Assembly: GCA_025360125.1 (NCBI GenBank)
Contig: JANYCU010000027.1
Span: 62,001-126,000, forward strand
Direction: 5' to 3'
DNA from: Armatimonadota bacterium
GTDB lineage: Bacteria; Armatimonadota; Fimbriimonadia; Fimbriimonadales; Fimbriimonadaceae
DNA: 64,000 nucleotides
Shown: piece after piece, positions 27,660 through 35,354 of the stretch
Layout of the letters: every line of letters starts with the position of its first letter
Position numbering within the stretch: position 1 is the first letter of the stretch
The notes under the pieces: model-generated
Seen by the model: only the letters and a program-made list of their open reading frames with translations
Databases searched by the model: none
Told to the model about the DNA's origin: nothing
Program-made: the position numbers and the translations under genes

Positions 27660-28406
27660 ATGATTCGGAGAGCTTTTACACTTATTGAGTTGCTGGTCGT
27701 TATTGCGATTATTGCGATCATTGCCGCCATCCTTTTCCCCGTTTTTGCCCAAGCAAAAGAAGCCGCCAAGAAGACCAGTTGCATGTCGAATCTCAGAAAC
27801 ATCGGTTTGGCGATGACTCTTTACGAGAACGATTACGATGACTATTTCCCGAACACGAATGTGACGGGTTTGTGGACAGGCCGACGATTTCGAGTTCCAA
27901 TCATGCCTTATCTCGGGATCGTGCAAAAGCAAACCGCGCCCGGTAGTTACGATATGACGTCGGCAAATGGCTTGCTTTATTGTCCCTCGGATCTAACTCG
28001 AAAGCAATTCAACGATACTTCGTATTCTTACGTGAGCTCGCTGTATCGTCCATGGTCATTCATTCAAACCGTAACAAATCTCTTTCAATTGGCTGGCAGT
28101 GGTCCGTGTCCTGACGGAACCTGCACGTCGATTTCAAACACCGAAGTCCAGTTTCAATCCTCGAAAGTAATGGTGTTTGAGTGGATCAATGCTCACCAAC
28201 ATGGCAGCAATGGACAAGTTGGGCCGTGGGGATTTTCGACCCCTGCCTTCACGGTTAACGCTGGCGCATTCGAGGGATCGCGAAACCTAGTTTTTGTGGA
28301 CACTCACGCGAAGTATAAGCCCGCCTCAGCAATGACCGTGAATCACTTAAATTGTCCAGATCCAAACCTAACTCCAGAAGGCGCCGCTGGCACTGATTTG
28401 AAGTAG
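27660..28406 (+). CDS. Prepilin-like protein with type IV N-methylation motif (DUF1559-like)
   Basis: 248 aa from the ATG at 27660. The frame is open back to 27585, but that would put 25 residues before the conserved N-terminus. Class III-type leader MIRRA then [20 protein letters not shown], cleaved by prepilin peptidase, and the following [20 protein letters not shown], a signature seen over and over in Armatimonadota and Planctomycetes. The C-terminal part has a [14 protein letters not shown] strand (H-x9-DG-like). Expected in an envelope-spanning pseudopilin assembly. No other pilus gene is nearby. Confidence 0.85.
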   Translation: MIRRAFTLIELLVVIAIIAIIAAILFPVFAQAKEAAKKTSCMSNLRNIGLAMTLYENDYDDYFPNTNVTGLWTGRRFRVPIMPYLGIVQKQTAPGSYDMTSANGLLYCPSDLTRKQFNDTSYSYVSSLYRPWSFIQTVTNLFQLAGSGPCPDGTCTSISNTEVQFQSSKVMVFEWINAHQHGSNGQVGPWGFSTPAFTVNAGAFEGSRNLVFVDTHAKYKPASAMTVNHLNCPDPNLTPEGAAGTDLK

Positions 28407-28439
28407 AACAGAGAACCTAGAACTGAGAACAGAGATCGG
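28406..28439. repeat. Degenerate heptanucleotide repeat
   Basis: AGAACAG AGAACCT AGAACTG AGAACAG AGATCGG, five 7-mers filling the gap between the prepilin-like gene and the promoter of the next gene. Confidence 0.6.
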
Positions 28440-28445
28440 TAGTAT
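28440..28445 (+). promoter_or_regulatory. TAGTAT -10-like hexamer
   Basis: Lies 9 nt before the ATG at 28455, right at the end of the heptamer repeat. No SD in the spacer. Confidence 0.4.
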
Positions 28446-28454
28446 CATTCACCT

Positions 28455-29858
28455 ATGAATCTGGTTCGGGTCGCTATCGCGTTGCTGGCGGTTGGTTTAT
28501 TCGGCTGCGGGAATTTCTCAAGTCAGGCGAAGCCCGGTGCTGCGAATGAATACGTTTGGCTGACCCGGTACGACGTCAAAACGCTTGACCCAGCGGCTTT
28601 GCAGGACTGGACGTCGGGCAAAGTGCTCTCCTATTTGTATCCTTCAATTGGCACACTATGTGAGATCGGATGCGACAAACCAAGCGTATTTTCCCTCACT
28701 GTAAAGCCCAGGAAATTCACCAATGGAGATCCTGTAACGTCGGAAGATATCCGATTTACTTTGGAGCGGTGCCTCGAAACCGAAACTCATTCGAGTGTTG
28801 GTAACCAATTTGCCGCCCAAATTCGCGGCAGCAAAGACTTCGCCGACGGCAAGGCCGCCCACCTTGAAGGAATCAAGATAACCGACGACTCCCATTTGTT
28901 CATCATTCTCGACCACATGGACTCGACATACGGCGAAAAGCTAAACAACAATGCCTTCGGCGTGCTGAACCACAAACTGGTCGGATTGAAAAAGCCGCTA
29001 ACAGATGCGCTTCTCGGATATGGAGCCGGAAACTGGACGATGGACAGCATCTCGCCCGGCACCGAATGGACCCTGAAACCAAAAGGAGAAGGAGAGCGGT
29101 TGAAGTTTCGCTTTAGCGGCGACTCGGCAAACCGACGAAGCATATTCGACACTGGTGGAGCGGACTATGCGATGTTTGCCGCCCATGAGATTGGAGTGGT
29201 CAAAGGCCACAAAAATCTGTCCAAAGGCGGGCCGACGACCCTGGTTTACCTTCAAATGAACCCTAAAACCAAGCCATCGCTGACCATGCAGATGCGATAT
29301 GAGATTGCGGCGAGGATCAAATTAAACGTCGATTTCACTAAAATTTTGGGCGACCATGTCACTCCCGCGATTTCGTTTTTAGATTTGTCGGGTTTACCAC
29401 AACTGCCGTCAAACGAACTTTCGATAATGAACCTAAAGGGCGAAGATCATTTCGAAATTACGTTCGCCGAGATTGGAATGCAAAACCCAAGCGTCGAGGC
29501 AATTGTGGCTGCATTGAGAAAGGCCGGAATGGACGTCCAGGGACGAGCGATGCCAAGCGGAGCAATGCTGGAGGCCAACTCGAAAGGGGAAGTTGCCATG
29601 CTGTTTACCGGGTGGCAGCCGGACTACGATGGACCATTGAACACGATTCCGATGCTTTTTCACTCGAAGAGCAGCGAGAACCATTCGGGATATCACAATC
29701 CAACGGTAGACCGCCTTATTGACCTGGCTCAAATGGGCGTTGACACGAAAAAAAATATCCAAGAAGCATCTTTGATGATTGAAGGCGAAGCCCCATGCAT
29801 TCCTCTCTATGTCCAACGCGACCTAGTCTTGATGCGCCGCGAGCCGCCAAAGCCGTAG
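28455..29858 (+). CDS. Family 5 solute-binding lipoprotein (peptide/nickel type)
   Basis: 467 aa. Lipoprotein signal with lipobox LFGC (Cys18). SBP_bac_5 features: LTRYDVKTLDPAAL near the N-terminus, FTNGDPVTSEDIRFTLERCL (the hallmark 'F.dG.pvta.DV.ft' segment), and late in the protein MLFTGWQPDYDGPL and DRLIDLAQ. Binds peptides or similar solutes for a Dpp/Opp-type importer. It is a candidate partner for the orphan permeases at 6643-8426, which lack a binding protein, but that link is inference. Encoded alone. Confidence 0.85.
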   Translation: MNLVRVAIALLAVGLFGCGNFSSQAKPGAANEYVWLTRYDVKTLDPAALQDWTSGKVLSYLYPSIGTLCEIGCDKPSVFSLTVKPRKFTNGDPVTSEDIRFTLERCLETETHSSVGNQFAAQIRGSKDFADGKAAHLEGIKITDDSHLFIILDHMDSTYGEKLNNNAFGVLNHKLVGLKKPLTDALLGYGAGNWTMDSISPGTEWTLKPKGEGERLKFRFSGDSANRRSIFDTGGADYAMFAAHEIGVVKGHKNLSKGGPTTLVYLQMNPKTKPSLTMQMRYEIAARIKLNVDFTKILGDHVTPAISFLDLSGLPQLPSNELSIMNLKGEDHFEITFAEIGMQNPSVEAIVAALRKAGMDVQGRAMPSGAMLEANSKGEVAMLFTGWQPDYDGPLNTIPMLFHSKSSENHSGYHNPTVDRLIDLAQMGVDTKKNIQEASLMIEGEAPCIPLYVQRDLVLMRREPPKP

Positions 29859-29861
29859 AAT
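29856..29861 (+). promoter_or_regulatory. TAGAAT -10-like hexamer before nadE
   Basis: 8 nt before the nadE ATG; its TAG is at the same time the stop codon of the upstream gene. Confidence 0.5.
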
Positions 29862-29869
29862 AGAGAGTA

Positions 29870-30730
29870 ATGTCGCTGCCTGTGATTCGTGCCCCCAAGA
29901 TTGTCGAACTTGATTCGGATCCATTGGCAATCAACGCACATCAAGTAGCCGATTGGCTCGTGGCATTCCTCCAAGAAGAGGTTATTCGTCGCCGAAAGAT
30001 GAATAAGGTCGTGCTTGGACTCTCGGGTGGAGTCGACTCAGCGGTCGTAGCCTACCTTTGCGCCCGTGCCTTTGGTCCTGACAACACTTACGCATTCCGA
30101 ATGCCGTACAAAATCTCCAGCCAAGAAAGTCTTGACCACGCCCAATTAGTCGTCGACGATATTGGAATTCAGGTTCAAACGATTCCAATAACCGGAATGG
30201 TTGATGGCTATTCCGCCCTCGACCAAGACATCACTCCTCAACGTCTCGGCAACATTTGTGCCCGTTCCAGAATGATTGTCCTCTTCGATCAGAGTGCCGA
30301 AGTTGGTGGGATTCCGATTGGAACCGGAAACAAGAGTGAGCGACTCTTTGGCTATTACACGTGGCACGCTGATGACGCTCCCCCGATTAATCCGCTTGGT
30401 GATCTTTTCAAAACCCAGGTTTGGGACCTTGCCGAAGCCCTTGGCGTTCCACCTGTGATCATCAACAAACCCGCCACCGCCGACTTAGTCAAGGGCCAAA
30501 CCGACGAAAGTGACTTTGGAATCTCGTATCTTAAGGCCGATCGCATCTTGCATTACGTCGTGCAAGGGTATTCAAAATCAGCCATCATCGGGCTCGGCTT
30601 TCCCGAATCCGAGGTCGAGATCGTCTGGAAACGCGTCAGTACAACCCACTGGAAGCGAAAGCTACCTACCGTCGCGATGCTCAGCAATACCGCGATCAAC
30701 GAGTACTATCTCCGGCCAGTCGATTTCTAA
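29870..30730 (+). CDS. nadE: NAD+ synthetase (ammonia-dependent)
   Basis: Converts nicotinate adenine dinucleotide to NAD with ATP and ammonia. 286 aa, without the N-terminal glutaminase (CN hydrolase) domain, so it belongs to the short NH3-dependent class. PP-loop VVLGLSGGVDSAVV (SGGVDS at 52-57), NICARSRMIVLFD, GTGNKSERLFGYYTWHADDAPPI for nucleotide binding, and DLFKTQVWDLAEALGVP. Transcribed by itself from a promoter with TAGAAT at the start codon. Confidence 0.93.
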   Translation: MSLPVIRAPKIVELDSDPLAINAHQVADWLVAFLQEEVIRRRKMNKVVLGLSGGVDSAVVAYLCARAFGPDNTYAFRMPYKISSQESLDHAQLVVDDIGIQVQTIPITGMVDGYSALDQDITPQRLGNICARSRMIVLFDQSAEVGGIPIGTGNKSERLFGYYTWHADDAPPINPLGDLFKTQVWDLAEALGVPPVIINKPATADLVKGQTDESDFGISYLKADRILHYVVQGYSKSAIIGLGFPESEVEIVWKRVSTTHWKRKLPTVAMLSNTAINEYYLRPVDF

Positions 30731-30756
30731 TCTATAGCTTTCGGCTTTCTGCAAAC

Positions 30757-30785
30757 GGCCCTGTCCCCTGATCTCCCTGATAAAG
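30757..30785. repeat. Heptamer-like repeat
   Basis: CCCTGTC CCCTGAT CTCCCTG ATAAAG, weak 7-bp period of the same word family (CCCTGAT) as at 21091-21128. Confidence 0.35.
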
Positions 30786-30848
30786 ACCGTGACAAGTGCG
30801 TGACAAAATCACTTTTCGACCGAAAAACTCTCTATCGTCTTGTTAGCT

Positions 30849-30868
30849 TTCGATGAATTGTTATCGAA
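30849..30868. promoter_or_regulatory. Inverted repeat TTCGAT-N8-ATCGAA
   Basis: Perfect 6-bp arms about 36 bp before the PEP-CTERM ATG, in a 173-bp gap that also holds a direct repeat of GTGACAA around 30789-30805. Possible operator. Confidence 0.4.
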
Positions 30869-30903
30869 GCGAAATTCCTTGCTATGAGTAAGGGGGAAGT
30901 TTA

Positions 30904-31821
30904 ATGATCAAAAATCTATTACGATCGACAACATTTTTGCTTGCAATTGCAGCCGCATGTGGGGCCTTTTCTCAAACGTTCACCCAAACGAATGGCGATA
31001 CACACAGCCAAATGCGCGACAAGTCAAACGTCCTTATTGATGACAGTTGGAACGTCAATCTCCAGACCAGTGCCGGAGACCCAGATCTTTTCATCAACAA
31101 TATGGTGATCACTGGCGGCGTCGGCTACAATCCATTGATCAATATGCAGACGCAGGTTGGAGGCTTTGACTTCAATGGTGGTGGATCCAACCACTACACC
31201 TTCGGCACCGCGATCAACGGCGACAACGACTGGAATCTGGCTGGCGCATTCCACAACGGAAACATTGATTCAGCCGTGACCGACGGCGTCTATGATTTCA
31301 ATTTGGACTTCATTGGTGGCGCCGACGACTCAGCGACCAATGTACTTGCCAGCTTTGGGCTCCACGTCGATGTATTCCAGAAAATTGATATCAACACGGT
31401 TACTTCTGCTTCTCCAAGCACAATCAAGGAGGGCGGTCCCGGAACAGAAGTCAGCATGACGGTCACCAACAACATGAGTGGTCGAAACTTCACGACCAGA
31501 AGCTGGTGGGTTTCCACCTTCGGTGACGGCCTTGGCCACGAGTTGGCATTCGATAATTTCACTGGAGACTGGTTTGATAAGGTCATCGCCCCTGGCGGAA
31601 GTAGAACAGATACGCATTCGACTTGGCATGCCGAATTGAATACGCCAATCGGACATTACACGGGATTCAACGGCATCATTGGCGACGTGCATGACGGAGA
31701 TTTCATCTTTTTGAACGCAGACAAGCAAGCCGAGGTCGACGTACTGGTTCCCGAGCCTGCCTCGTTGGCCGTTTTGGGAATTGGGGCTCTGGCCCTTCTC
31801 CGACGACGAAAGGGAAAATAG
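30904..31821 (+). CDS. PEP-CTERM sorted exoprotein
   Basis: 305 aa. Signal peptide 1-23 (STTFLLAIAAACGAFSQ), a Gly/Asn/Asp-rich beta body, and a C-terminal sorting tag: VPEPASLAVLGIGALALL followed by RRRKGK. That tripartite tag is the substrate of exosortase (EpsH/XrtA family), which is expected elsewhere in the genome. Start supported by a strong SD (AAGGGGGAAG). The body has no recognised domain. Such proteins usually accompany exopolysaccharide or biofilm matrix export. Confidence 0.87.
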   Translation: MIKNLLRSTTFLLAIAAACGAFSQTFTQTNGDTHSQMRDKSNVLIDDSWNVNLQTSAGDPDLFINNMVITGGVGYNPLINMQTQVGGFDFNGGGSNHYTFGTAINGDNDWNLAGAFHNGNIDSAVTDGVYDFNLDFIGGADDSATNVLASFGLHVDVFQKIDINTVTSASPSTIKEGGPGTEVSMTVTNNMSGRNFTTRSWWVSTFGDGLGHELAFDNFTGDWFDKVIAPGGSRTDTHSTWHAELNTPIGHYTGFNGIIGDVHDGDFIFLNADKQAEVDVLVPEPASLAVLGIGALALLRRRKGK

Positions 31822-31822
31822 C

Positions 31823-31869
31823 CTTTAGCTTCAAGCTACAATCCACAAGTCTCAAGCTCCAAAAGCTTG
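31823..31869. repeat. Heptamer-like repeat with inverted repeat
   Basis: TTAGCTT CAAGCTA CAATCCA CAAGTCT CAAGCTC CAAAAGC in 7-bp steps, ending in a perfect inverted repeat CAAGCT-ccaaa-AGCTTG (31853-31869). Confidence 0.5.
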
Positions 31870-31904
31870 GATCTAGTCTTTGTCCTTGCTTTCGGTTTGC
31901 AGCT

Positions 31905-31919
31905 AGAGGCTTTGCCTCT
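31905..31919. other. Short hairpin AGAGGC-TTT-GCCTCT
   Basis: Perfect 6-bp stem with 3-nt loop, ending 5 bp before the TACCCT element of leuS. Could end the PEP-CTERM transcript or form part of the leuS promoter; no T tract follows. Confidence 0.4.
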
Positions 31920-31923
31920 CTGG

Positions 31924-31929
31924 TACCCT
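31924..31929 (+). promoter_or_regulatory. TACCCT -10-like hexamer before leuS
   Basis: GGTACCCT, 11 nt before the leuS ATG, nearly identical in sequence and placement to the element before gltX. No T-box signature is present between it and the gene. Confidence 0.45.
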
Positions 31930-31940
31930 AGTAGGTTCAA

Positions 31941-34619
31941 ATGTTCGACAAATACTTGCCATCCGAGTTCGAAGCCAAGTGGCGCGAGAGGTGGTTGAAA
32001 GCAGACCTATTTAAGACCCGCGAGGATGAAGGCCGTCCGAAGTTTTACGGCCTCGAATTTTTCCCCTATCCAAGCGGTGCTGGTCTGAGTGTCGGGCACG
32101 CGCGCAACTACGTCCCGCCCGATGTCACCTGTCGAATGAAGTTCATGCAGGGCTACAATGTGCTCCACCCAATGGGATTCGACGCGTTTGGGTTGCCCGC
32201 CGAGAATGAGGCGATCAAGCGAAAGAGCCATCCTGCTCCAATGATCGAGAACTATGCGGCTAATTATAAGCGGCAAATGGACCTGATTGGGATCGGATTC
32301 GACTGGTCGCGAACGTTTAAGAGTTCTGATCCGAGCTACTACAAGTGGACTCAGTGGATCTTTGAGATTTTGTTTGACCGAGGGTTGGCGTTTCGAAAGT
32401 TGGCCGCGGTCAACTGGGATCCGGTCGATAAAACCGTTTTAGCCGACGAAGAAGTCATCGCTGGTCGGGCCGAACGATCGGGCGCAATTGTCGAGAAAAA
32501 ATGGATTCCCCAGTGGTATTTCAAGATCACGGACTATGCCCAAGAACTGATTGACGGCCTCGACACGCTCGATTGGCCTGATGGCATCAAAGCAATGCAA
32601 AGAAATTGGATCGGTCGCAGCGAGGGTTGCCAGTTCAGCTTTGCTGTAGCTGGAGTGGGCGAGAAAGAAGTCTACGATCTCGATTCTGACCATCGAGGCT
32701 TTGAAAAAGGGCTCCATTTTGATGTATTCACCACCCGCGTCGACACTATTTTTGGCGTCACATTCTGCGTGTTGGCGCCTGAGCATGCTTTGCTTGACCT
32801 CTTACCCAACGGTCCCGAAGACAAGCAGCGAATTGCCGAGTATCAAGCTCAAGCCAAACTCCTCAGCGACATCGACCGGACGGCAGAAAACCGAGAGAAG
32901 ACTGGGGTCTTCACGGGAGCGTACGCAGTTCATCCGTTGACTGGAAAACACATTCCGATCTGGATTGCCGACTACGTTTTAGCCACGTATGGAACGGGTG
33001 GAATAATGGCCGTACCCGGACACGATCAGCGCGATTTCGACTTTGCCAAGAAGTTTAGTCTGGCGATCATTCCCGTCATTGTCGGCGAAGGCGGAATCGC
33101 TGAGGTCGAGAAGTTTCATGCCGAAGGGAAAGCTTTTGAACCAAAGGAAGGAACGCTCGTCAATTCAAGCTACTACGACGGTCAAACCGTTGCCGATGCC
33201 CAACAGAACCTTGGTATGCGCCTAGAATCCGAGGGAATCGGGAACCGAAAAATCCAGTACAAACTCCGCGACTGGCTCATTTCGCGTCAACGATATTGGG
33301 GCTGTCCAATTCCGGTGATTCACACCAAAGATGGCGACGAAGAGTTAGTACCGCTCAATGCTTTGCCCGTCGAATTGCCTTACGTCGATCATTACGAGCC
33401 AAGTGGCGACGGAACATCACCGCTAGCCCACATCGAGGAGTTCGTCAACTGTGTCGACAGCGACGGTCGACTTGCCAAGCGAGAAACCGATACGATGGGC
33501 GGGTTTGCCTGTTCCTCGTGGTATTTCCTGCGATTCTGCGATCCCGAAAACTACGAAAAGGCTTGGAGCCCGGAGTCGGTCAATTATTGGATGCCCGTCG
33601 ATTGTTATGTTGGCGGTGCCGAGCATGCTGTGATGCACCTCCTTTACGCCCGATTTTGGACCCGGGTGCTATACGACGCCGGATTCTGCCCGGTTCAAGA
33701 GCCATTCGCAACGCTCAAAAATCAAGGACAGGTTTTGGCCTCAACCCCGTACCGAAAGTCGCGTGAAGGCGAACGCTTAGAAGTTGGAGAAGACGGGGTT
33801 TTAGTATCGTTTGAAGAAGCGAAAATTTTGCCAGAAGATGACCTGACGTGGCGATGGGTTCGCATGTCGAAGTCAAAAGGCAATGTGGTTACGCCCGACG
33901 AAGCCGTCGAGAGCTATGGCGCTGACGCCCTTCGCATGTACCTCCTCTTCGTTGCCCCCTTCCACGCCGATGTGCAATGGTCGAACGATGGAATTCAGGG
34001 CATGGTCCGGTTCCTTTCGCGAATCTTTAAATTTGCAGCAGAAGTAGGGCCTTTCTATGTTTCGACTTGGAAGGACGTATTACCGTTCGAAGAACTCGAC
34101 GATTTGTCAAAGAAAATTCGGAGAAGCACCCATCAGGCAATTCGGAATTGTACGAATGACCTCGAGAGCTTTGGCTATAACACCTACGTCTCTTGGCTGA
34201 TGAAGTACATGAACGAGCTGAATGATAGCCTCGACTTCGCACGAAGACGAATGGACTCCGAGCGAGTGATTGTCTTGTCGCTGTCTGAAGCCTTGGAGAC
34301 TTTGATCCTCCTTGTTTCTGTGGGGGCTCCGCACAGTGCAGACGAGATATGGGAAGGTTTAGGTAAAGAAGGATTTACGTATCACGCTCAATGGCCAACC
34401 CATATTGATGAGCTCGCGAAAGAAAGCGAAGTCACGATCGCGGTCCAAGTGAACGGCAAACTGCGAGACACGCTCCAAGTTGATGCAGCCATTGATGACG
34501 AAAAGTTAAAAGCACTGGCGATAGCTAGTGAGAAGGTTTTGGTCTACACAGAAGGCAAAGAAGTGAAGAAAGTGATCGTGATTCCAGGAAGACTGGTTAA
34601 TATCGTGGTAGCAGGTTAA
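31941..34619 (+). CDS. leuS: Leucyl-tRNA synthetase
   Basis: 892-aa class Ia synthetase. HIGH-like PYPSGAGLSVGHARNY near residue 45, editing (CP1) domain with FTTRVDTIFGVTFCV and GTGGIMAVPGHDQRDFDFA (the conserved Asp of the editing site is present in GHDQRD), the second signature MSKSKGNVV with MSKSK at 642-646, and a C-terminal domain with VAVQVNGKLR. Bacterial type, complete. Transcribed alone; the next gene begins 3 nt after its stop. Confidence 0.97.
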   Translation: MFDKYLPSEFEAKWRERWLKADLFKTREDEGRPKFYGLEFFPYPSGAGLSVGHARNYVPPDVTCRMKFMQGYNVLHPMGFDAFGLPAENEAIKRKSHPAPMIENYAANYKRQMDLIGIGFDWSRTFKSSDPSYYKWTQWIFEILFDRGLAFRKLAAVNWDPVDKTVLADEEVIAGRAERSGAIVEKKWIPQWYFKITDYAQELIDGLDTLDWPDGIKAMQRNWIGRSEGCQFSFAVAGVGEKEVYDLDSDHRGFEKGLHFDVFTTRVDTIFGVTFCVLAPEHALLDLLPNGPEDKQRIAEYQAQAKLLSDIDRTAENREKTGVFTGAYAVHPLTGKHIPIWIADYVLATYGTGGIMAVPGHDQRDFDFAKKFSLAIIPVIVGEGGIAEVEKFHAEGKAFEPKEGTLVNSSYYDGQTVADAQQNLGMRLESEGIGNRKIQYKLRDWLISRQRYWGCPIPVIHTKDGDEELVPLNALPVELPYVDHYEPSGDGTSPLAHIEEFVNCVDSDGRLAKRETDTMGGFACSSWYFLRFCDPENYEKAWSPESVNYWMPVDCYVGGAEHAVMHLLYARFWTRVLYDAGFCPVQEPFATLKNQGQVLASTPYRKSREGERLEVGEDGVLVSFEEAKILPEDDLTWRWVRMSKSKGNVVTPDEAVESYGADALRMYLLFVAPFHADVQWSNDGIQGMVRFLSRIFKFAAEVGPFYVSTWKDVLPFEELDDLSKKIRRSTHQAIRNCTNDLESFGYNTYVSWLMKYMNELNDSLDFARRRMDSERVIVLSLSEALETLILLVSVGAPHSADEIWEGLGKEGFTYHAQWPTHIDELAKESEVTIAVQVNGKLRDTLQVDAAIDDEKLKALAIASEKVLVYTEGKEVKKVIVIPGRLVNIVVAG

Positions 34620-34622
34620 TTC

Positions 34623-35354
34623 ATGAAAAATTGGTTGATTGCCATCGGTGCGGTAATTGCTCTCGGAGTAGTTGTCTTCCTTTCGGGTCTCGAAAATGCA
34701 ACTCCGAGCGGGGTTCCCCTCATCCGAAACTCCAGTCAACTCGTCGAAGTCAACAACAAGGCTGCCGTCTTGGCTTTCGGGATTTTTGAAAATGCTGATA
34801 ATGGCCTGAAAGTTTCTGATGACGACAAGGTGAGACTCCGCGAGGCGCTGAAGTTGTTTGAAGCCATGCGGTTATATGATCCGACTCGGGTTCAAAGCAA
34901 CCTGGGCGCAGGCAAGTGCTATATGATCCTTGGCGAAAAGGAAAAAGCCAGTGAGCGGTTTGAGCAGGCGATCGTAAACAAAAACGTTGACCCTGATCGT
35001 GAAGAGCCGAATTATAAGTTAACGATCTATGAGTGCATGGACCTGCTTTCAGAAGTGACTCTTGACTTAGGGGTCGAAGAAATTGCCAATTACAATTCGC
35101 TGTCTCAGGCTCATGATACCGCTGGAGCAACTCTTGCCAAGCAACGTGCCGAAACGTATCTTGGCAAAGCCCTCGACTATTCAAACCAAGCCGTTTTGGC
35201 CGTGCCCGAGGCGACTCGATATCTTATTGGAAGGGCCAATGTTTTGTTGGTGATGAAGCGAGACGAGGATGCCAAGAAAGATGTCGCCAAGGCAAAAGCT
35301 TTGGCGCCAACTGATCCTCGAGTCCTGATGATGGCTAAACTCGTCGGTCTTTAG
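34623..35354 (+). CDS. Membrane-anchored TPR protein
   Basis: 243 aa. N-terminal helix WLIAIGAVIALGVVVFLSG anchors it with the rest probably outside the cytoplasm. Two or three tetratricopeptide-like units follow: LREALKLFEAMRLYDPTRVQ, LGAGKCYMILGEKEKASERFE and later ALDYSNQAVLAVPEATRYLIGRAN, with DEDAKKDVAKAKALAPTDP at the end. Function unknown. It starts 3 nt after leuS, and its stop overlaps the convergent gene's stop by 4 nt. Confidence 0.75.
   Translation: MKNWLIAIGAVIALGVVVFLSGLENATPSGVPLIRNSSQLVEVNNKAAVLAFGIFENADNGLKVSDDDKVRLREALKLFEAMRLYDPTRVQSNLGAGKCYMILGEKEKASERFEQAIVNKNVDPDREEPNYKLTIYECMDLLSEVTLDLGVEEIANYNSLSQAHDTAGATLAKQRAETYLGKALDYSNQAVLAVPEATRYLIGRANVLLVMKRDEDAKKDVAKAKALAPTDPRVLMMAKLVGL

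Noticed and set aside
31821-31940. T-box leader for leuS
   Set aside because: No specifier loop or the conserved TGGNACCGCG box; only a short hairpin and heptamers are present.
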